This document shows, in pieces, positions 62,601 through 64,000 of a stretch of 64,000 nucleotides of DNA. The stretch comes from Flavobacterium sp. DG2-3. GTDB lineage: Bacteria; Bacteroidota; Bacteroidia; Flavobacteriales; Flavobacteriaceae. Where the stretch lies: the NCBI RefSeq assembly GCF_030730925.1, contig NZ_JAVAMB010000007.1, positions 221,644 through 285,643 of the forward strand, in the 5' to 3' direction. Under the pieces are notes generated by a model. It saw only the letters and a list, made by a program, of their open reading frames with translations. It was not told where the DNA came from and made no database searches. The position numbers and the translations under genes are program-made. The number at the start of each line of letters is the position of its first letter. The stretch's first letter is position 1.

Positions 62601-62657
62601 AGATAACAATAATATCCCGATAATAAGAAACCAATGCTTTTTAAAACAATTTGTCAT
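59634..62657 (-). CDS. Large secreted protein with DUF11-like repeat domains
   Basis: A 1,007-residue protein. Signal MTNCFKKHWFLIIGILLLSN, cut near SIGQS. Beta-rich segments of the conserved-repeat (DUF11) kind are seen: RFQLENYGTADTNNSVSIKI, FKMQFSNVGSNPVTLSELIN and ISYKVYAENPNNQGFNIKNA. Many paired cysteines occur, as in exported proteins. No type IX sorting signature at the end (FCYPMSGEIKTGE) and no catalytic site. It lies between the Ig-repeat protein and the vWA protein on the same strand with a 45-bp gap to the latter. A structural role in a cell-surface complex with its neighbours is inferred. Confidence 0.7.
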   Translation of the reverse strand: MTNCFKKHWFLIIGILLLSNYSIGQSFLSIPDSIVKPNGRPFIIRLNPTSTIAEQCTSQVITLNIGTLTYLPGSNGPLPQGVVVSPSTNGGITILTISGIINDGKQGSSLTMDIAAQFKPGTCDYFSEDILASTTNVGCGVPSNQSGSAKVISVTPNHAKSRIVLSKYISEPVCPNTVISYKVYAENPNNQGFNIKNAKVNLELDKCANVMGLYKENTYISVNPTISTSNGMQNVVFDIPDLLLSPYSNTLAYDLYVTYPCVSGGGNDCTSGAKSIKSYLTGTKSDCGLDMESVKEIVSTTTSVNPSQCSNAICPTGGGGTIILEPLEMYVGSNLPCPSCSHQNPLLALTLNVPPLYQNYENRVLSVEIPSGFYVTSAEDYYKTGCDTNYEIRYVDALGNKQATPFPGALTRKVEFSTDCSISVPHSYFYIYLKYDEQNPPKGSQTLPVKATFTSNGTVVLETTSYPSTAPCAPSLTTYNQVRKINQPLSENNYNAAAIPGELLTYRFQLENYGTADTNNSVSIKIDKQLIYEGGFRYSYDNWNYYYAGPFKLLEGQPVFSVPELGDVSVTTPIVGQSGNVNLSGFSFPCTRKNLYIEFDVRPRDNVTAGTKIPITTTIAGAQGVRELSPNLITVLAYTYVKSKMFVKCSFANEWKDNNINVRNGEVVDFKMQFSNVGSNPVTLSELINLRPQAGDLFEFGSNSRNSTLNMDYYCDQPTIFTNAAVTPAVDFSYALNSPTMDRDMLCPPQLSGNAPIWTQSCNNANWLKATFLNNFTLLPGEFVEVMYKGRATGTTGTIETAYNSFAFKVIKDGICDLVSANSNTLVIKNDESIIGCNSCTLDNAYSGEMKVLFENLMKNILTRKIKGETDAQINGSSPDELLALRPYITSGGGDKIYKFVSTVNAQNKITSIKFSFDANSEENDVTFIEENGVNYNPEVGAIDPSYLKIDTTLYATSSKYLTTCRRVVDNNGSVISECNNKTQVKNIEFCPARFCYPMSGEIKTGE

Positions 62658-62776
62658 ATTTTCTAATATGTTAATTTTATATTTTTTGCTTACTTTATTT
62701 CACAATAGAGCAAGAGAATCTATAAACAGTTTTGCAACTGCTACAATTTCAATCTATAATAATTCGTCTTTTCAGA

Positions 62777-64000
62777 CTAATTCAAAATTTTTATTTTACC
62801 AATAATAGGATCGCAGGTTTGCGTTACAATCACATCTCTGTAAAATGTAGTTTCTGTACCATTTTGCTCTTTAATTATAAGAGTTAAACGGTAGTTCCCC
62901 GGAATAGGAAATCTTTGCAATGCAATAGGATCTGTAATGGTATCCTTTAAGGTAACATTATCCAATTCGTGGAAAATCCACTTATATGTTAGGTTATTTA
63001 CTAATGTTGATGACGCACTACTTTTATCAGAAACAGCCAATTGAGAAGATGTCTTTCTTGCTGTAAAAGTTGTTGTTAACGGTTCAAATGAAAAACTGAT
63101 AGTATCTAACGTTGTCGGTTTTTCTATTGAGGCAATAATTTTACCTTGTAATGGTGTATAGTTTAGAATTGTAACCTCTTTATTCGTCGTAACAGTAACT
63201 CCATAAGAATCAACAAAAGTGTAAACAACTTCTACAGTTCCTGCCTGAATACCCTCTACTACTCCTTCATTAGTAATTGTTGCTACACCTGTACCATTTT
63301 TTATACTCCAAACTCCTCCTGCTGTTTCATTCTGGAACGCTGTTGATGGTTTTGAAATTGAAATTGTATCGGGACCTGTGATAGCTGATAAAGCAGTAGC
63401 TGCTTTTATTGTAATTTCTTTGCTGGTCGTAACAGTAACTCCGTAAGCATCGACAAAAGTGTAAACAACTTCTACAGTTCCTGCCTGAGTTCCCTCGACG
63501 ACTCCTTCATTAGTAATTGTTGCTGCACCTGTACCGTTTTTTATACTCCAAACTCCTCCTGCTGTTTCATTTTGAAATGCTGTTGATGGTTTTGAAATTG
63601 AAACTGTATCTGGCCCCGTGATAGCTGGCAAAACAGTGGCTGCTTTTATCGTAATTTCTTTGCTGGTCGTAACAGTAACTCCGTAAGCATCAACAAAAGT
63701 GTAAACAACTTCTACAGTTCCTGCCTGAGTTCCCTCTACGACTCCTTCATTAGTAATTGTTGCTGCACCTGTACCGTTTGTTATACTCCAAACTCCTCCT
63801 GCTGTTTCATTCTGGAACGGTAATGATCTTAGTGAAACTGAAACTGTATCAGGCCCTGTGATAGCTGGTAAAACAGTAGCTGCTTTTATAGTGATTTCTT
63901 TGCTCGTCGTAACAGTAACTCCATAAGCATCGACAAAAGTGTAAACAACTTCTACAGTTCCTGCCTGAGTTCCCTGTACAATTCCGCCTTGTGTTATTGT
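62777..64000 (-). CDS. Ig-like repeat surface protein (N-terminus beyond window edge)
   Basis: The frame stays open to the window end, so at least 407 residues belong to a longer protein; the apparent start at 63631 is only an internal Met. The visible N-terminal part is made of 80-residue Ig-like units beginning AITGPDTVSISKPSTAFQNE and ending YGVTVTTSKEITIKAAT, near-identical to each other. The C-terminal ~130 residues are PKD-like (YKWIFHELDNVTLKD, IPGNYRLTLIIKEQNGT) and end DPIIGKIKILN with no sorting signature. The same YKWIF-DNVT-P-GNY/KY pattern occurs in the vWA protein downstream, so the two share a domain. Probably a surface or secreted structural protein of the same operon. Confidence 0.75.
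   Translation of the reverse strand, partial: TITQGGIVQGTQAGTVEVVYTFVDAYGVTVTTSKEITIKAATVLPAITGPDTVSVSLRSLPFQNETAGGVWSITNGTGAATITNEGVVEGTQAGTVEVVYTFVDAYGVTVTTSKEITIKAATVLPAITGPDTVSISKPSTAFQNETAGGVWSIKNGTGAATITNEGVVEGTQAGTVEVVYTFVDAYGVTVTTSKEITIKAATALSAITGPDTISISKPSTAFQNETAGGVWSIKNGTGVATITNEGVVEGIQAGTVEVVYTFVDSYGVTVTTNKEVTILNYTPLQGKIIASIEKPTTLDTISFSFEPLTTTFTARKTSSQLAVSDKSSASSTLVNNLTYKWIFHELDNVTLKDTITDPIALQRFPIPGNYRLTLIIKEQNGTETTFYRDVIVTQTCDPIIGKIKILN
63150..64000. repeat. Tandem 240-bp (80-residue) coding repeat
   Basis: Three complete and one partial unit of 240 bp start at about 63150, 63390, 63630 and 63870 and continue off the right edge. Units differ by only a few bases in most stretches. 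The third carries a small variant (SLRSLPFQNE in place of SKPSTAFQNE). Such near-identity suggests recent expansion or gene conversion. Confidence 0.9.

Noticed and set aside
63631..63631. Met at 63631 as start of the Ig-repeat protein
   Set aside because: The frame continues without stop through further repeat units to the window end, so this Met is internal.

Overview
The window is from a low-GC member of the Bacteroidota, most likely Flavobacterium or a close relative. The evidence is family content rather than a database match: SusC/SusD pairs, a type IX secretion sorting domain, TAnnTTTG-type promoter boxes, starts preceded by A-rich rather than Shine-Dalgarno sequence, DUF4374 and thrombospondin type 3 repeat proteins, and flavobacterial-looking palindromic intergenic repeats. 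No rRNA gene or complete tRNA gene was seen.

Layout. 1-8.97 kb is a polysaccharide utilisation locus read leftward (SusC, SusD, surface lipoprotein, clan GH-A hydrolase, GH26 mannanase cut by the window edge) with a divergent AraC regulator; the likely substrate is beta-mannan. 9.0-13.9 kb looks like an island: an alkyl-sulfatase-like hydrolase, a DUF2490 gene broken by an amber codon, and a ParD/ParE-like toxin-antitoxin pair with a perfect palindromic operator. It is bracketed by GTGGC-type repeats and ends in a tRNA 3'-end-like remnant. 13.9-15.7 kb has a GC-rich minus-strand candidate ncRNA, a small membrane protein and an SDR enzyme whose YxxxK lysine is asparagine. 15.7-19.3 kb is an iron-uptake pair (PepSY protein and TonB receptor). 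19.5-21.9 kb holds three consecutive genes each with an RNxxxH-type HEPN-like motif, the first an Abi-C family gene with a homopolymer frameshift.

22-39.8 kb is an NRPS-independent siderophore locus: a 2-oxoglutarate oxygenase resembling lysine 4-hydroxylases, a nitroreductase, a PLP decarboxylase, an IucA/IucC-acyltransferase fusion, an N-hydroxylase, a second IucA/IucC synthetase, a MATE exporter, then a carrier protein, AMP ligase and membrane acyltransferase, and finally a TonB receptor with a DUF4374 lipoprotein. It resembles the cadaverine hydroxamate (desferrioxamine/bisucaberin) route with possible extra hydroxylation and acylation. A 17-bp palindrome, TTATTTA-TTC-TAAATAA, recurs at iron-related promoters.

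39.9-64 kb is dominated by a leftward row of large exported proteins ending in a 3,869-residue Rhs/YD-repeat protein with two TSP3 calcium-binding blocks, followed by a candidate immunity gene. About 4 kb away, in inverted orientation, lies an orphan Rhs tip with its own candidate immunity gene. The two tips share a perfect 69-bp inverted repeat in the same reading frame, and a tyrosine recombinase with all catalytic residues sits between them. Inversion would replace the C-terminus of the giant Rhs protein and exchange the downstream immunity gene. This possible recombinase-driven toxin-tip switch is the most interesting feature of the window.
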